DNA from: Candidatus Levybacteria bacterium RIFCSPLOWO2_01_FULL_39_10
GTDB taxonomy: Bacteria > Patescibacteriota > Microgenomatia > Levybacterales > UBA12049
Assembly: GCA_001782515.1 (NCBI GenBank)
Contig: MFOV01000012.1
Coordinates: forward strand, 5,832-43,214
Direction of reading: 5' to 3'
Length of the DNA: 37,383 bases
Positions 1 to 8,838 of the stretch are shown here, one piece after another (within the stretch, counting starts at the first letter, position 1; the number at the start of each line of letters is the position of its first letter). Position numbers and translations under genes: made by a program. The notes beneath the pieces were generated by a model. That model was given only the letters and a program-made list of their open reading frames with translations, made no database searches and was not told where the DNA came from.

Positions 1-141
1 CGGGTCTGCTGCATACTTCTCCTGGAGTAGTTGATAGTAAATCCCGACCTCGTTTTGCAGCCTGCTCAATGCTCCACTGAAGAACTCAACCTTCGTCATT
101 CTTGTCGTTTCGAACCTTGCCCCTCTAGGTGACTGTTTCAT
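1..141 (-). CDS. Hypothetical protein, partial (runs off window start)
   Basis: The reading frame opens at an ATG at 141 with a strong Shine-Dalgarno (GGGAGGAG, about 7 bases upstream) and stays open for 47 codons to the window edge. It begins MKQSPRGARFETTRM and is rich in Arg, Gln and Leu. I recognise no family. It overlaps the end of the upstream gene by 17 bases, so the two are probably co-transcribed and translationally coupled. Local GC is near 50% over the first 120 bases, against about 33% in the housekeeping part, which fits acquired DNA. The C-terminal part lies outside the window. Confidence 0.6.
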   Translation of the reverse strand, partial: MKQSPRGARFETTRMTKVEFFSGALSRLQNEVGIYYQLLQEKYAADP

Positions 142-682
142 TATGTTTCTCCTCCCTGGATTGCCGTATTGTATCTTGATTCTCACTCAGCAAAAACACC
201 TGAAAGTAAATTGTACCTCCTTCTGTTGTGAGATTTCTTGCTTTGAGCTTACCTTCTCGTACCATCTTTCTTACTGTTGAAGAATGAATTTTCAACTTAT
301 CCTGAATTTGCCAGCTCGCGTACCAACTATCCCGATCACGACAGATGTTCCGAGGTACTACACCATTCTCAATATTTCGCTGACAATCAAGACACTTCTG
401 ACCATCCAGATCCCACCAACCATCTTTGCCTGAAATCATCTTGTGACAGATTATGCAGTTGTAGGTACTTCCGTCTTCTTCAAGGTGAAATCCTTTTGGC
501 TCGTCCTTGAGTCTTTGTTTACGAAGTCTTTCTCTATGTTCGCACTTCAGTAAAACCTCAAAAAGGTTCAGAAGTCTCTGTGCCGAGTCAAGAGCTTCGA
601 CATCTGATTTGAATTCCTTACCATACTGCTCTTTGTAAATTTTTTTGAATTCTTCGAGTGCTTTTGGTGTTACTGTAGCCAT
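125..682 (-). CDS. Zinc-ribbon plus helix-turn-helix protein of a probable inserted element
   Basis: A 185-residue protein. I chose the ATG giving MATVTPKALEEF because it follows the broken comM stop by 4 bases; an in-frame ATG 14 codons upstream would overlap comM. The middle has two CxxC pairs (CIICH, then CLDC about 20 residues later), a typical zinc-ribbon spacing. The C-terminal third (SWQIQDKLKIHSSTVRKMV) resembles the helix-turn-helix of MerR/excisionase-type DNA-binding proteins. No catalytic motif is visible. It sits exactly where the rest of comM should be and its sequence bears no likeness to ComM, so it probably belongs to a mobile or integrated element. Function unknown; DNA binding is inferred from the HTH. 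Confidence 0.6.
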   Translation of the reverse strand: MATVTPKALEEFKKIYKEQYGKEFKSDVEALDSAQRLLNLFEVLLKCEHRERLRKQRLKDEPKGFHLEEDGSTYNCIICHKMISGKDGWWDLDGQKCLDCQRNIENGVVPRNICRDRDSWYASWQIQDKLKIHSSTVRKMVREGKLKARNLTTEGGTIYFQVFLLSENQDTIRQSREEKHNETVT

Positions 683-686
683 AAAA

Positions 687-1754
687 CTATGACAACCCTT
701 GTGGGCAGGGGTTTTGTGCGGCAATTAGTAAAAATTTTGCAGGAAAAGTAATCCTACCCGATGCACGGGATATTGTAACAAATCCGTCTTCCATGGGTTG
801 TCGTAATGCCTCCAAAACATGACGGGGAAACTCTGCAAACTCGTCCAAAAATAATACACCACGGTGCGCAAGAGATATTTCGCCGGGCTTTGGAATATTT
901 CCTCCACCAATCAGCCCAATATGTGAAGTTGTGTGATGTGGAGAGCGAAAAGGCCGCTTTATGAAAAGCTCTTCTTTGTCCAAAAGTCCTGAGATGCTAT
1001 AGATTTTCGTTATTTCAATTGCTTCATCAAAGGTGGGCTTAGGAAGAATTGACGGAAGAGTGCGTGCCAAAAGCGTTTTTCCGGCACCGGGCGGGCCTTT
1101 AAACAAAACATTATGTCCTCCGGCAGCCGAGATTTCAAGTGCTCTTTTCGCCTGTTCCTGGCCTTTTATATCTTTCATATCAAATTCAAAATCTTCATGA
1201 GAAATCGCATCCATCGATGTTGATTTTTGTTTTTTAATAAGTGATGCGCCAGCTAGATGATTCAAAAGTTCGTGCAAAGAAGAAACAGGCAGAATATCAA
1301 TTCCTTTAATGATTGCAGCTTCTTTTGCATTTTGGTGAGGAAGGAAAAAAGACGTCAATTTTTTTTCTTTTGCTAAGATTGCTTGAGACAAAGCGCCTGA
1401 TGTACGGCGAAGTTTTCCCTCCAACGAGAGTTCTCCCATGAATAAAAAAAATCCAATTTTTGCTCTAACCTGTTCGGAAGCCAAAAGTATTCCAAGAGCA
1501 ATAGGAAGATCATATAAAGCGCCTTCTTTTGGAAGATCAGCAGGCGCAAGGTTTACAGTTATTCGCTTTGCCGGGAATTCTGCTCCGGTATTTTTAAGAG
1601 CAGATCTCACTCTTTCTTTTGCTTCCTCGACTGCTTTATCAGGAAGCCCAACTATTGTAAAACTAGGTAAACCTTGAGATGCGATATCTACTTCTACTTC
1701 CACAGGAATTGCATTTAGTCCAACAATTGCAGATGAATTAACCTTCGCAAGCAT
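687..1754 (-). pseudogene. comM: ComM-type Mg-chelatase-like AAA+ ATPase, truncated at the 3' end
   Basis: The 355 residues match the N-terminal two thirds of the YifB/ComM family, which is about 500 residues when whole. ComM is a hexameric helicase that helps branch migration during natural transformation. Seen here: the N-terminal ChlI-like domain (residues 1-165), Walker A GPPGAGKT (220-227), Walker B GVLFLDEF (299-306), and the conserved segment that should read NPCPCG but becomes NPCPQGLS followed by a stop. The C-terminal lid domain is absent. The next gene downstream is unrelated, so a deletion or insertion has removed the 3' end. The truncated product keeps the ATP-binding site but probably lacks normal function. 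Confidence 0.85.
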
Positions 1755-1794
1755 ACTATTATAATAACATTTTAGAAAATGATTGCTGTTGTAG

Positions 1795-1800
1795 TATAAT
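1795..1800 (+). promoter_or_regulatory. -10 box (TATAAT) for the multi-HTH gene, near-leaderless
   Basis: TATAAT lies 9 bases before the ATG at 1810, so transcription should begin within a few bases of the start codon. No Shine-Dalgarno fits in the gap. Confidence 0.6.
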
Positions 1801-1809
1801 TTTACCCTT

Positions 1810-3006
1810 ATGAGTGTTGAAAGAAGATCAGTGCAAGTGTTTAATGTGGAAACCAGAATACAAAATGATTCAATAGCATTATATGTTATTAATAGAAGCG
1901 GGGGTGAATCAATAGATGAATTGCCCTTTGAAGTTGGAAAGGAATTAACTGCAGTAGATTCCGTACAAGCAAATCTCTCTACAAAAATAAAACTGCTTGC
2001 TTATCGATTCTGGTATCAAGATGGAAAGTTTAGTCTTATAAAAGAATATCTTGGAGAAACTGAAGGACCAAAGTTAGATGATTTGACAGATAGTGTAATG
2101 ATGGACGAGGCTGATTTAGCCGAATTATACAGGAAAATTGATTATTTAGTAGAAATTGCTGATGAGTTAATGCCTGTCGGAAAAAGGAATATTTTCAGAT
2201 ATAAATCAATTTTTGAGCAGGTGAGAAGAGCAGTTGGGGCTGGATTTACTCCAGAAGAGATAATGTCTGAAAAAGATAGGATTTTGAAAAATAGCATAAA
2301 TCAGGCAGAGCAATTTCGAGTAAAAGAGCGCATAGGAATAATGAGAAGAGCAGGAGTCAGCGATAGAGGAATCTCAGAAAAACTCGGCATAAATCTTGTT
2401 GAGGTTAGGAAAGCAACGTTCGAGCTAATAAGCATGAGAGAAATATCTCCTGGTATTAGAACAAGAGGGAAAAATTTAGAATTCGAAGCTTTTTGTGATC
2501 AAGTTAAGTCTCTTCGTTCACATTCGTATACTAACGTCGAAATTGCTGATGAACTAAGCTGCTCAGTAAGGAAAGTGAACAGAGCTATTAGAAGGCTTAT
2601 TATGAGAAATGAAGTTGAACCAAGATTCAGAAGCAGGAGACAGATTAGAAGAAAAAGAGAAGCAATAAGAATTCAAAACCAAATTGCAGAACTTTGGAAT
2701 AATACAGATTTAACTGGGCAGCAAATTGCAGCAATGCTTGGAATCTCAATGGACTCATTACGCTATAATTTATGGGTTCTACATGGAACAGGAAAAGCTG
2801 TTAAAAAAACAGAAGTCTATCTTACGGAGAAAAAAAAGGAAAAATTACGACAAGTTTTAAATCAAATAACTCTTAATCCGCAGGATAAACCTTTAAGTAT
2901 ATGGAAAATTAATGAAATATATTTTCCAAACACAGACCTCAGAACACTCAGAAGGTTATGTGAGGAAATTTCTGAAGAGCAAGAGCCCCACCTGTTAGAA
3001 AAATAA
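1810..3006 (+). CDS. Multi helix-turn-helix DNA-binding protein, unknown role
   Basis: A 398-residue soluble protein. The first 165 residues form an unrecognised acidic, mixed alpha/beta region. After that come at least three segments with helix-turn-helix spacing: about residues 176-208 (RRAGVSDRGISEKLGIN), 236-266 (SYTNVEIADELSCSVRKV) and 292-326 (LTGQQIAAMLGISMDSL), with a possible fourth near 365-390. The middle is very rich in Arg and Lys. This suggests a sequence-specific DNA-binding protein, perhaps a transcription factor with tandem winged or sigma-4-like HTHs. No enzymatic motif is seen. It stands alone between comM and purB and has its own promoter. The specific function cannot be named. 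Confidence 0.75.
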   Translation: MSVERRSVQVFNVETRIQNDSIALYVINRSGGESIDELPFEVGKELTAVDSVQANLSTKIKLLAYRFWYQDGKFSLIKEYLGETEGPKLDDLTDSVMMDEADLAELYRKIDYLVEIADELMPVGKRNIFRYKSIFEQVRRAVGAGFTPEEIMSEKDRILKNSINQAEQFRVKERIGIMRRAGVSDRGISEKLGINLVEVRKATFELISMREISPGIRTRGKNLEFEAFCDQVKSLRSHSYTNVEIADELSCSVRKVNRAIRRLIMRNEVEPRFRSRRQIRRKREAIRIQNQIAELWNNTDLTGQQIAAMLGISMDSLRYNLWVLHGTGKAVKKTEVYLTEKKKEKLRQVLNQITLNPQDKPLSIWKINEIYFPNTDLRTLRRLCEEISEEQEPHLLEK

Positions 3007-3052
3007 CAAGGAGGAAATCAGCTGATTCTTTCTAGTTCTTCTTCTGTTAGTC

Positions 3053-4396
3053 TTACTGCTCACCGATATAGTTTTGCGGTGTAAGTTTTTTAAGTTCTTG
3101 TTTTTGCTTGTTATTGATTGGAAGTTTATCAATCATATTAAGAAAATCCTGTTTATTCATTTTTTCTCCGCGGGTTAATTCTTTTACTATTTCATACCCG
3201 TTTTTGACTCCTATCTTTTTAAGATATATTTGAATTGCCTCAGAAAGAATAGACCAGTCTGAATTTAAGTCTTCTTTAATTTTTTCCTCGTTTGCCCTAA
3301 CTCTTAATAATCCTATCAAACAGTTTTCGTAAGCCAACAAACAATAAGCAAGACAAAGACCAAAGTTTCTTGAAATTGTACTATTTGATAAATCACGCTG
3401 AAGTCTTGATATTGGAAGTTTGTTTGTGAATCCTTCGATCAAGCTGTTTGCGATAATCAGATTTCCTTCTGAGTTTTCAAACATAATAGGGTTAATTTTT
3501 TGGGGCATAGTGGAGGAGCCCACTTCTCCCTTTTTGTTTTCCTGAATTAACCAATTATCGCTAATATAGCGCCACATGTCCTGATTAAAATCGAGTAAAA
3601 TTCCATTAATCCTTTGGAGTGTTTGAAAAACAAAAATAATGTCTTCAAATGGGGCGATTTGATTTGTAGTTTGGTTAACGTCTAATCCAAAAGAAGAAAC
3701 AAGATCTTTTGAAAATTTAGGCCAGTTGATTTTGGGATATGCAAAATTTAGGCCGTTATAATTTCCAACAGCGCCATTTAGTTTTCCGGCAAGTTTTGCG
3801 GTTTGCAAAATTCTGATTTCTTTGTTTAACCTTTTGTAAAAAACCAAAAACTCTTTTCCTAGGGTTGTCGGGACTGCTGCTTGCCCATGAGTTCGTCCTA
3901 GCATAGGAAGAGATTTATATTTCTTTGACTGATTCAAGATTTCTTTATTTAAAACTTGCAAATTTTTCAAAAGAACGAAATTCAACGCATCTTTCAACAT
4001 GAGCCTTATTGCTAAATTATTAACGTCCTCAGAGGTCAGACCAAAATGAATAAATTCTAAAACGTCTGATAGGGAAGTGTTTGAAAGTTTATTCTTGAGA
4101 TAGTATTCAACTGCTTTTACATCATGTTTTGTTTTTATTTCGATCTTTTTTATTTTATCCGCTTCCCCAGCATTGAAATCGCTTATAATATCTTGGAATA
4201 TTTTCACTTCACTTTTATTGATTTTTCTTAAAATTTTAACGTCAGATAAAGCCTTAAGGTAAGTGATCTCAATTTGTATTCTATATTTAAAAAATGCATA
4301 TTCTGAGAAATATTTTGAAAGAGGGTGAGTGATATTTTTATATCTTCCATCAATTGGAGAAATATTTAATAAAATATTAGAGGACAATTGTTTCAT
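3053..4396 (-). CDS. purB: Adenylosuccinate lyase
   Basis: PurB removes fumarate from SAICAR and from adenylosuccinate in purine synthesis (cytoplasmic, homotetramer). The fumarase/aspartase-superfamily signature is clear: SSTMPQKINP in the second half, HFGLTSEDVNN and GRTHGQAAVPTT in the first. At 447 residues it is full length. I chose the ATG at 4396 (MKQLSSN), preceded by AGGAAG, over a TTG 8 codons upstream. It overlaps the purA end by 20 bases, so the two AMP-branch genes are coupled. The N-terminal ISPIDGRY is the usual PurB start. No other purine genes appear nearby, so this pair may serve salvage from IMP. Confidence 0.95.
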   Translation of the reverse strand: MKQLSSNILLNISPIDGRYKNITHPLSKYFSEYAFFKYRIQIEITYLKALSDVKILRKINKSEVKIFQDIISDFNAGEADKIKKIEIKTKHDVKAVEYYLKNKLSNTSLSDVLEFIHFGLTSEDVNNLAIRLMLKDALNFVLLKNLQVLNKEILNQSKKYKSLPMLGRTHGQAAVPTTLGKEFLVFYKRLNKEIRILQTAKLAGKLNGAVGNYNGLNFAYPKINWPKFSKDLVSSFGLDVNQTTNQIAPFEDIIFVFQTLQRINGILLDFNQDMWRYISDNWLIQENKKGEVGSSTMPQKINPIMFENSEGNLIIANSLIEGFTNKLPISRLQRDLSNSTISRNFGLCLAYCLLAYENCLIGLLRVRANEEKIKEDLNSDWSILSEAIQIYLKKIGVKNGYEIVKELTRGEKMNKQDFLNMIDKLPINNKQKQELKKLTPQNYIGEQ

Positions 4397-5648
4397 TACG
4401 TTTGCTTCCTGTAGAGACAAGTGTTATTGGAATTTGTAGTTCTTCTTCAATAAATTGAAGATATTTTTTTGCCTCAATTGGAAGCTGACTATACCTTGTT
4501 ATACCTTTTGTAGGGGAGCTCCAGCCTTTTAGGGTTTCGTAGACTGGTTTTACTTTATTTATATCATTCAGTCCTAAATCTTCATAATTTATTTTCTTAT
4601 CTTTATATAAATAGTTGGTTGATATTTTAATTTCTTGGAAACTATCCAGAACATCAAGTTTGGTAATTGCAAAAGATGAGAATCCATTTATCTTTGCAGC
4701 AAATCTTAGAAGTTCCAAATCAAGCCATCCACACCTTCTTTTCCTACCTGTTGTTGCTCCAAATTCATTTCCGAGTTTTCTAAGAGTGTCTCCAATTTTA
4801 TTATTGAGTTCTGTTGGAAAAGGTCCCTCACCAACTCTTGTTGTATATGCTTTTGCAACACCAATTATACTTTCAACTTTTTGAGCAGAGACTCCAGCGC
4901 CTGCTGTAACTGAATTTGCTAAAACACTTGAACCAGTAACATATGGATAAGTACCCCAGTCGTTATCTAAAAACATTCCTTGAGCGCCCTCGAATAAAAC
5001 TTGCTTACCATCGTCAATTGCAGAATTAATTATCCCGGAAGTCTCCTTAACGAAAGATGAAATTTTTCTTTTGAAGGATAAAAATTCTTTTTCAATATCC
5101 TCCTGAATTAAATTTTCTTCACCAAACGCAGATAAAATTTTGTTTTTTAACGCGAGTTGCGTTTTAAGTCTTCGGGAAAAAATCTCATCATCTAAAAGAT
5201 CACCTATTCGTATTCCGTTATAACTAACTTTATCTGCATATGCCGGCCCAATTCCTCTTTTTGTTGTACCACTCTTTTCTTGACCTTTTTCTCTCTCATA
5301 AATTTCATCAAGAATCTTATGATAAGGCATAATAAGATGAGCACGAGGTGAAATAAGCAGCCTCCCCTTTATCACTATTCCGATATCTTCGAGAGCTTCT
5401 ATTTCATTTACTAAAACTTCTAAATCTATTACTACACCATTTGAGATGATATTAGTAGAATTAGGGTTAAATACCCCCGAGGGTATTAAATGAAAAACAA
5501 ATTCACCTTTGTTGCTATTTACAGTGTGTCCTGCGTTATTACCTCCGTGGAATCTTATGATGTAATCAGATTTGGCAGCCAAAAAATCGATGATCTTGCC
5601 TTTTCCTTCATCTCCCCATTGACTTCCAATTACTATTGTTGCTGCCAT
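4377..5648 (-). CDS. purA: Adenylosuccinate synthetase
   Basis: PurA joins IMP and aspartate using GTP to give adenylosuccinate, the first step from IMP to AMP. The N-terminus carries the diagnostic GSQWGDEGKGKIID P-loop, followed by GGNNAGHTV, GTTKRGIGPAY and TTGRKRRCGWLD. At 423 residues it is full length with no missing region. It is the first gene of a purA-purB pair on the minus strand and is divergent from dnaG, with 68 bases between the two starts. A TATTATATA stretch about 25 bases upstream may be its -10 region. Confidence 0.96.
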   Translation of the reverse strand: MAATIVIGSQWGDEGKGKIIDFLAAKSDYIIRFHGGNNAGHTVNSNKGEFVFHLIPSGVFNPNSTNIISNGVVIDLEVLVNEIEALEDIGIVIKGRLLISPRAHLIMPYHKILDEIYEREKGQEKSGTTKRGIGPAYADKVSYNGIRIGDLLDDEIFSRRLKTQLALKNKILSAFGEENLIQEDIEKEFLSFKRKISSFVKETSGIINSAIDDGKQVLFEGAQGMFLDNDWGTYPYVTGSSVLANSVTAGAGVSAQKVESIIGVAKAYTTRVGEGPFPTELNNKIGDTLRKLGNEFGATTGRKRRCGWLDLELLRFAAKINGFSSFAITKLDVLDSFQEIKISTNYLYKDKKINYEDLGLNDINKVKPVYETLKGWSSPTKGITRYSQLPIEAKKYLQFIEEELQIPITLVSTGSKRNETIVL

Positions 5649-5698
5649 ATCAGTCTTTTTGCACCTATATAATAGTAGTCGAATTTGAATAAATCAAG

Positions 5699-5707
5699 TG
5701 GTACAAT
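5699..5707 (+). promoter_or_regulatory. Extended -10 promoter of dnaG
   Basis: TGGTACAAT ends 9 bases before the dnaG ATG, giving an expected leader of only 2-3 bases. Confidence 0.55.
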
Positions 5708-5716
5708 GTTTCCACA

Positions 5717-7468
5717 ATGGATCAAGTATCACAAGTCAGAGAAAAAATAGACATTGTTGGGCTCATTTCCTCATATATCCCGCTTAAAAAATCCGGGAGA
5801 AATTTTACAACAAATTGTCCGTTTCACAATGAAAAAACCCCGTCATTTGTAGTATCGCCAGAGCGGCAGATCTGGCATTGTTTTGGATGTGGCAGGGGAG
5901 GAGACGCTTATTCATTTTTAATGGAGTATGAAAATATAGAATTTATTGAAGCACTCCGTACTCTTGCAAAAAAAGCAGGAGTAAATCTTAAATTTACTAG
6001 TGATGCATTTTCATCATCAAAAAAAGAAAAAATATTTGAAGTAAACAAAATAGCATCTTTGTTTTATAATTTTATTCTTTTAAAGCATCAATCAGGAAAG
6101 CAAGCACTTGAATATTTAATTAAAAAAAGGGGACTAACCAGCAGACTCATTAACACTTTTGGTATTGGATTTTCACCAACCGGAAGACGAGATTTATCAA
6201 ATTATCTTATCAACAAAAAGAATTTTTCAAAAAAGGATCTAGTTGATGCAGGATTATCTTACGAAAAGGATGGCGAGATTTTTGATTTTTTCAAGAGAAG
6301 AATTATGTTTCCATTAATTGATCACAGGGGAAATATAATAGGATTTTCCGGAAGAAAAATAACAGATGACTCTTTTGGGCCAAAATATATCAACACAAAA
6401 GAAACTGAGGCGTATCATAAGGGGAGCACTTTTTTTGGGCTTAATATTGCAAAAGATGAAATAAAAAAACAAGGAGCAACACTTGTTGTTGAGGGGGAGT
6501 TTGATGTAATTTCAGCATTCTCGCAAGGAATAAAAAATACTGTTGCTCTAAAGGGAACCGCATTTACCGAAGCACAAGCCCTTCTTCTATCCAGATTTTC
6601 GCCAAAAATATTACTTTGTTTTGACCAGGACGAAGCGGGATTCACAGCACTTAAAAAAAGCATTCCGATTATTGAAAAAAGAGGACTATCAATATCTGTT
6701 GTAATTCTTGACGGAAAAGATCCTGATGAGGTGATTAAAAAAGATCCTGTTGTTTTTAAAAAGGCAATTAAAAACGATATAGAAGTTTACGATTTTTTAT
6801 TGGATAAACTTATAAAAGAAAATGATACCCAAGAAGCATCTGGTAAGAGAAAAATAACGGATGATATTCTGCCACTTATTTCAGGAATTCAAAATGAGAT
6901 TGTAAAAGAGCATTATCTAAAAAAACTGAGTAAAAGTATAGATACATCATATGAATCACTACTGCGACAATTGAATAAAAAAGAAGATGAGAAAAAGGAA
7001 AAAGTTTTCAAAAAAATCCAGGTCAGAGACAGAAGAGAAATTCTTGAGGAGTATCTTCTGGCTTTAATTCTTCAAAGCGAAAACCCCAGAGATTCATTTA
7101 CAAAATCAAAAGATATTTTATCCTCTTATGAATTCAGAATTTTAAGCGTTGGAAAAATATTTGCCGAAATATCAAACTTTTCAAAAGAAGGAAATAGATT
7201 TAATCTCAAGTCAATGTCCGCTATTTTGTTAAAAGAACTTCTTCCATCCTTTGATAAATGTTTTTTAGTTCCTCTTCCAAAATTTGAGAATTATACAAAA
7301 TATGAGGAGGAAATAATTAGAGTTTCAAAAGAACTTAGAATTTTTTTGCTTAAAGAAAAAGTTAAAAAAATAAGTACAGAACTCAAAGGCAAAAATACAG
7401 ATATTTTGGAAATTGAGAAAATAAGAGAGGAAATAACAAATATAACAATGCAACTCTCATCGCAATAA
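5717..7468 (+). CDS. dnaG: DNA primase
   Basis: DnaG makes the RNA primers for replication. The N-terminal zinc-binding domain shows C34, H37, C55 and C58 (CPFH...CFGC), followed by the primase core. The TOPRIM fold has its Glu in VVEGEFDVISAF (about 254-265; most family members read EGYMDV) and its DxD motif in CFDQDEAG (about 300-307). Length is 583 residues, typical. The C-terminal helicase-interaction region is Lys- and Glu-rich and diverged. It lies directly upstream of rpoD, as in the classical macromolecular-synthesis operon, but without rpsU. The start is set by the promoter touching the ATG. Confidence 0.95.
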   Translation: MDQVSQVREKIDIVGLISSYIPLKKSGRNFTTNCPFHNEKTPSFVVSPERQIWHCFGCGRGGDAYSFLMEYENIEFIEALRTLAKKAGVNLKFTSDAFSSSKKEKIFEVNKIASLFYNFILLKHQSGKQALEYLIKKRGLTSRLINTFGIGFSPTGRRDLSNYLINKKNFSKKDLVDAGLSYEKDGEIFDFFKRRIMFPLIDHRGNIIGFSGRKITDDSFGPKYINTKETEAYHKGSTFFGLNIAKDEIKKQGATLVVEGEFDVISAFSQGIKNTVALKGTAFTEAQALLLSRFSPKILLCFDQDEAGFTALKKSIPIIEKRGLSISVVILDGKDPDEVIKKDPVVFKKAIKNDIEVYDFLLDKLIKENDTQEASGKRKITDDILPLISGIQNEIVKEHYLKKLSKSIDTSYESLLRQLNKKEDEKKEKVFKKIQVRDRREILEEYLLALILQSENPRDSFTKSKDILSSYEFRILSVGKIFAEISNFSKEGNRFNLKSMSAILLKELLPSFDKCFLVPLPKFENYTKYEEEIIRVSKELRIFLLKEKVKKISTELKGKNTDILEIEKIREEITNITMQLSSQ

Positions 7469-7491
7469 GGTTTAAAGATTAATTCTTTTTG

Positions 7492-7500
7492 TGATAAAAT
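7492..7500 (+). promoter_or_regulatory. Extended -10 promoter of rpoD
   Basis: TGATAAAAT ends 8 bases before the ATG at 7509. It gives rpoD its own near-leaderless transcript in the 40-base gap after dnaG. Confidence 0.5.
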
Positions 7501-7508
7501 ATAAGATT

Positions 7509-8591
7509 ATGGCAAGCGACCCCAATAAAATCTTAAGTGAAATAGTGGATACGGCGAAAAAAAGAGGTTTTATAACACAGGATGAGATACTCTCAATTTT
7601 TCCCAAACCCGAGCAACATATAGAAGAACTAGATGAGCTTTACGAAAAACTTCTAAAAGCAAATATTGATGTTTTTGAATCTGTTGCTGGGGATCAGGAC
7701 ACGGAAAAGCCAATTGAAGAACTTGAAAAAGAACTCGAAGCCTTAACAGTTCTTACTGAAGGAACAGTTTCGGATCCTGTTAGAATGTATCTTAAAGAAA
7801 TTGGAAGAATCCCACTTCTTAATTTTGAACAGGAAATTCTTCTTGCTAAAAGGGTAGAGAAAGGAGATAAGGAAGCAAAAAGAATCTTAGTTAATTCAAA
7901 TCTTCGTCTTGTTGTGTCAATTGCCAAAAAATATGTAGGCCGCGGACTCACACTTCTTGATTTAATTCAAGAAGGAAATCAAGGGCTAATTCGTGCAGTT
8001 GAGAAATATGATTGGAGGCGGGGATTTAAATTTTCAACGTATGCAACCTGGTGGATTAGGCAGTCAATCACCCGCGCAATTGCTGATCAGGCCAGAACTA
8101 TTCGCATCCCTGTTCACATGGTTGAAAATATAAATAGATTTTTAAGAGCCTCAAGAAAACTTATGCAGGAGTTAGGTAGGGAGCCAACGCCGGATGAAGT
8201 GGCAAAAGTTCTGGGTATTGATCCTGAGAAAGCGCTTGAGATAATAAAAATTTCCCAAGAACCTGCAAGTTTGGAGTCTCCTGTATCTGATGAGGAAGAC
8301 TCACGTCTTGGAGATTTTATTCATGACGCGGCAGCGCCCACCCTTTTTGATAGTGCATCAAGAGAACTTCTTAAAGAGCAGGTTGATGATGTTTTGTCAA
8401 CCCTTTCAGATCGCGAAAGAAGAGTTTTGGAAGAACGATTTGGTCTTAAAGACGGAAGGCCAAAAACGCTTGAGGAGGTAGGGAAGATGTTTGCGGTAAC
8501 AAGAGAACGAATAAGACAAATTGAAGCAAAGTCTCTTCGTAAACTTCGTCATCCGTCCCGCGGAAACAAATTAAAAGACTACCTCGGATAG
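7509..8591 (+). CDS. rpoD: Primary RNA polymerase sigma factor (sigma-70/SigA)
   Basis: This is the housekeeping sigma factor that directs RNA polymerase to the -10/-35 promoters. Seen in order: a short region 1.1-like N-terminus, region 1.2 (SDPVRMYLKEIG), region 2 (RLVVSIAKKYVGRGL, LDLIQEGNQGLIRAVEKYDW, then YATWWIRQSITRAIADQ for -10 recognition), region 3, and region 4 with the HTH (TLEEVGKMFAVTRERIRQIE). Length is 360 residues, in the range of compact SigA proteins. I prefer the ATG giving MASDPNK over a GTG 6 codons upstream, because that GTG lies inside the -10 element. Confidence 0.96.
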   Translation: MASDPNKILSEIVDTAKKRGFITQDEILSIFPKPEQHIEELDELYEKLLKANIDVFESVAGDQDTEKPIEELEKELEALTVLTEGTVSDPVRMYLKEIGRIPLLNFEQEILLAKRVEKGDKEAKRILVNSNLRLVVSIAKKYVGRGLTLLDLIQEGNQGLIRAVEKYDWRRGFKFSTYATWWIRQSITRAIADQARTIRIPVHMVENINRFLRASRKLMQELGREPTPDEVAKVLGIDPEKALEIIKISQEPASLESPVSDEEDSRLGDFIHDAAAPTLFDSASRELLKEQVDDVLSTLSDRERRVLEERFGLKDGRPKTLEEVGKMFAVTRERIRQIEAKSLRKLRHPSRGNKLKDYLG

Positions 8592-8801
8592 GAAATAGGG
8601 GAGTTTGTGTTTGATAGTTATCAAAAATTCAATTCGTTTCTCCAAACGATAAGATAATTTCACAGGACTTTTCACAAGCATATTATCGCGTCGCAGAATG
8701 ATAATTGGATAGAGAAGATGTTAAAGTTTTAGGATAGTAAATATCATTATTTTTTAATTTTTTAAAAAATAACTGGTTAAATTTTCTGTTTACTTTCCCG
8801 C

Positions 8802-8820
8802 ACTACCATTAGATGGTAGT
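8802..8820. repeat. Perfect 8-bp inverted repeat in the rpoD downstream gap
   Basis: ACTACCAT-TAG-ATGGTAGT makes a hairpin with an 8-bp stem and 3-base loop between two convergent genes. No T-run follows on either side, so it is not a standard intrinsic terminator; it may still end or protect transcripts. The rest of 8592-8838 is AT-rich with a TTTTTTAAAAAA palindrome and no gene that I can see. Confidence 0.5.
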
Positions 8821-8838
8821 ATTATGGCTACGGAAAGA

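Noticed and set aside
3007..3052. Minus-strand reading LTEEELERIS after the purB stop, and a plus-strand AAGGAGG
   Set aside because: Only ten codons, no link to a gene, and the AAGGAGG has no start codon in range.
8802..8820. Hairpin as intrinsic terminator for rpoD or the convergent gene
   Set aside because: No T-run follows on either strand; kept only as an inverted repeat.
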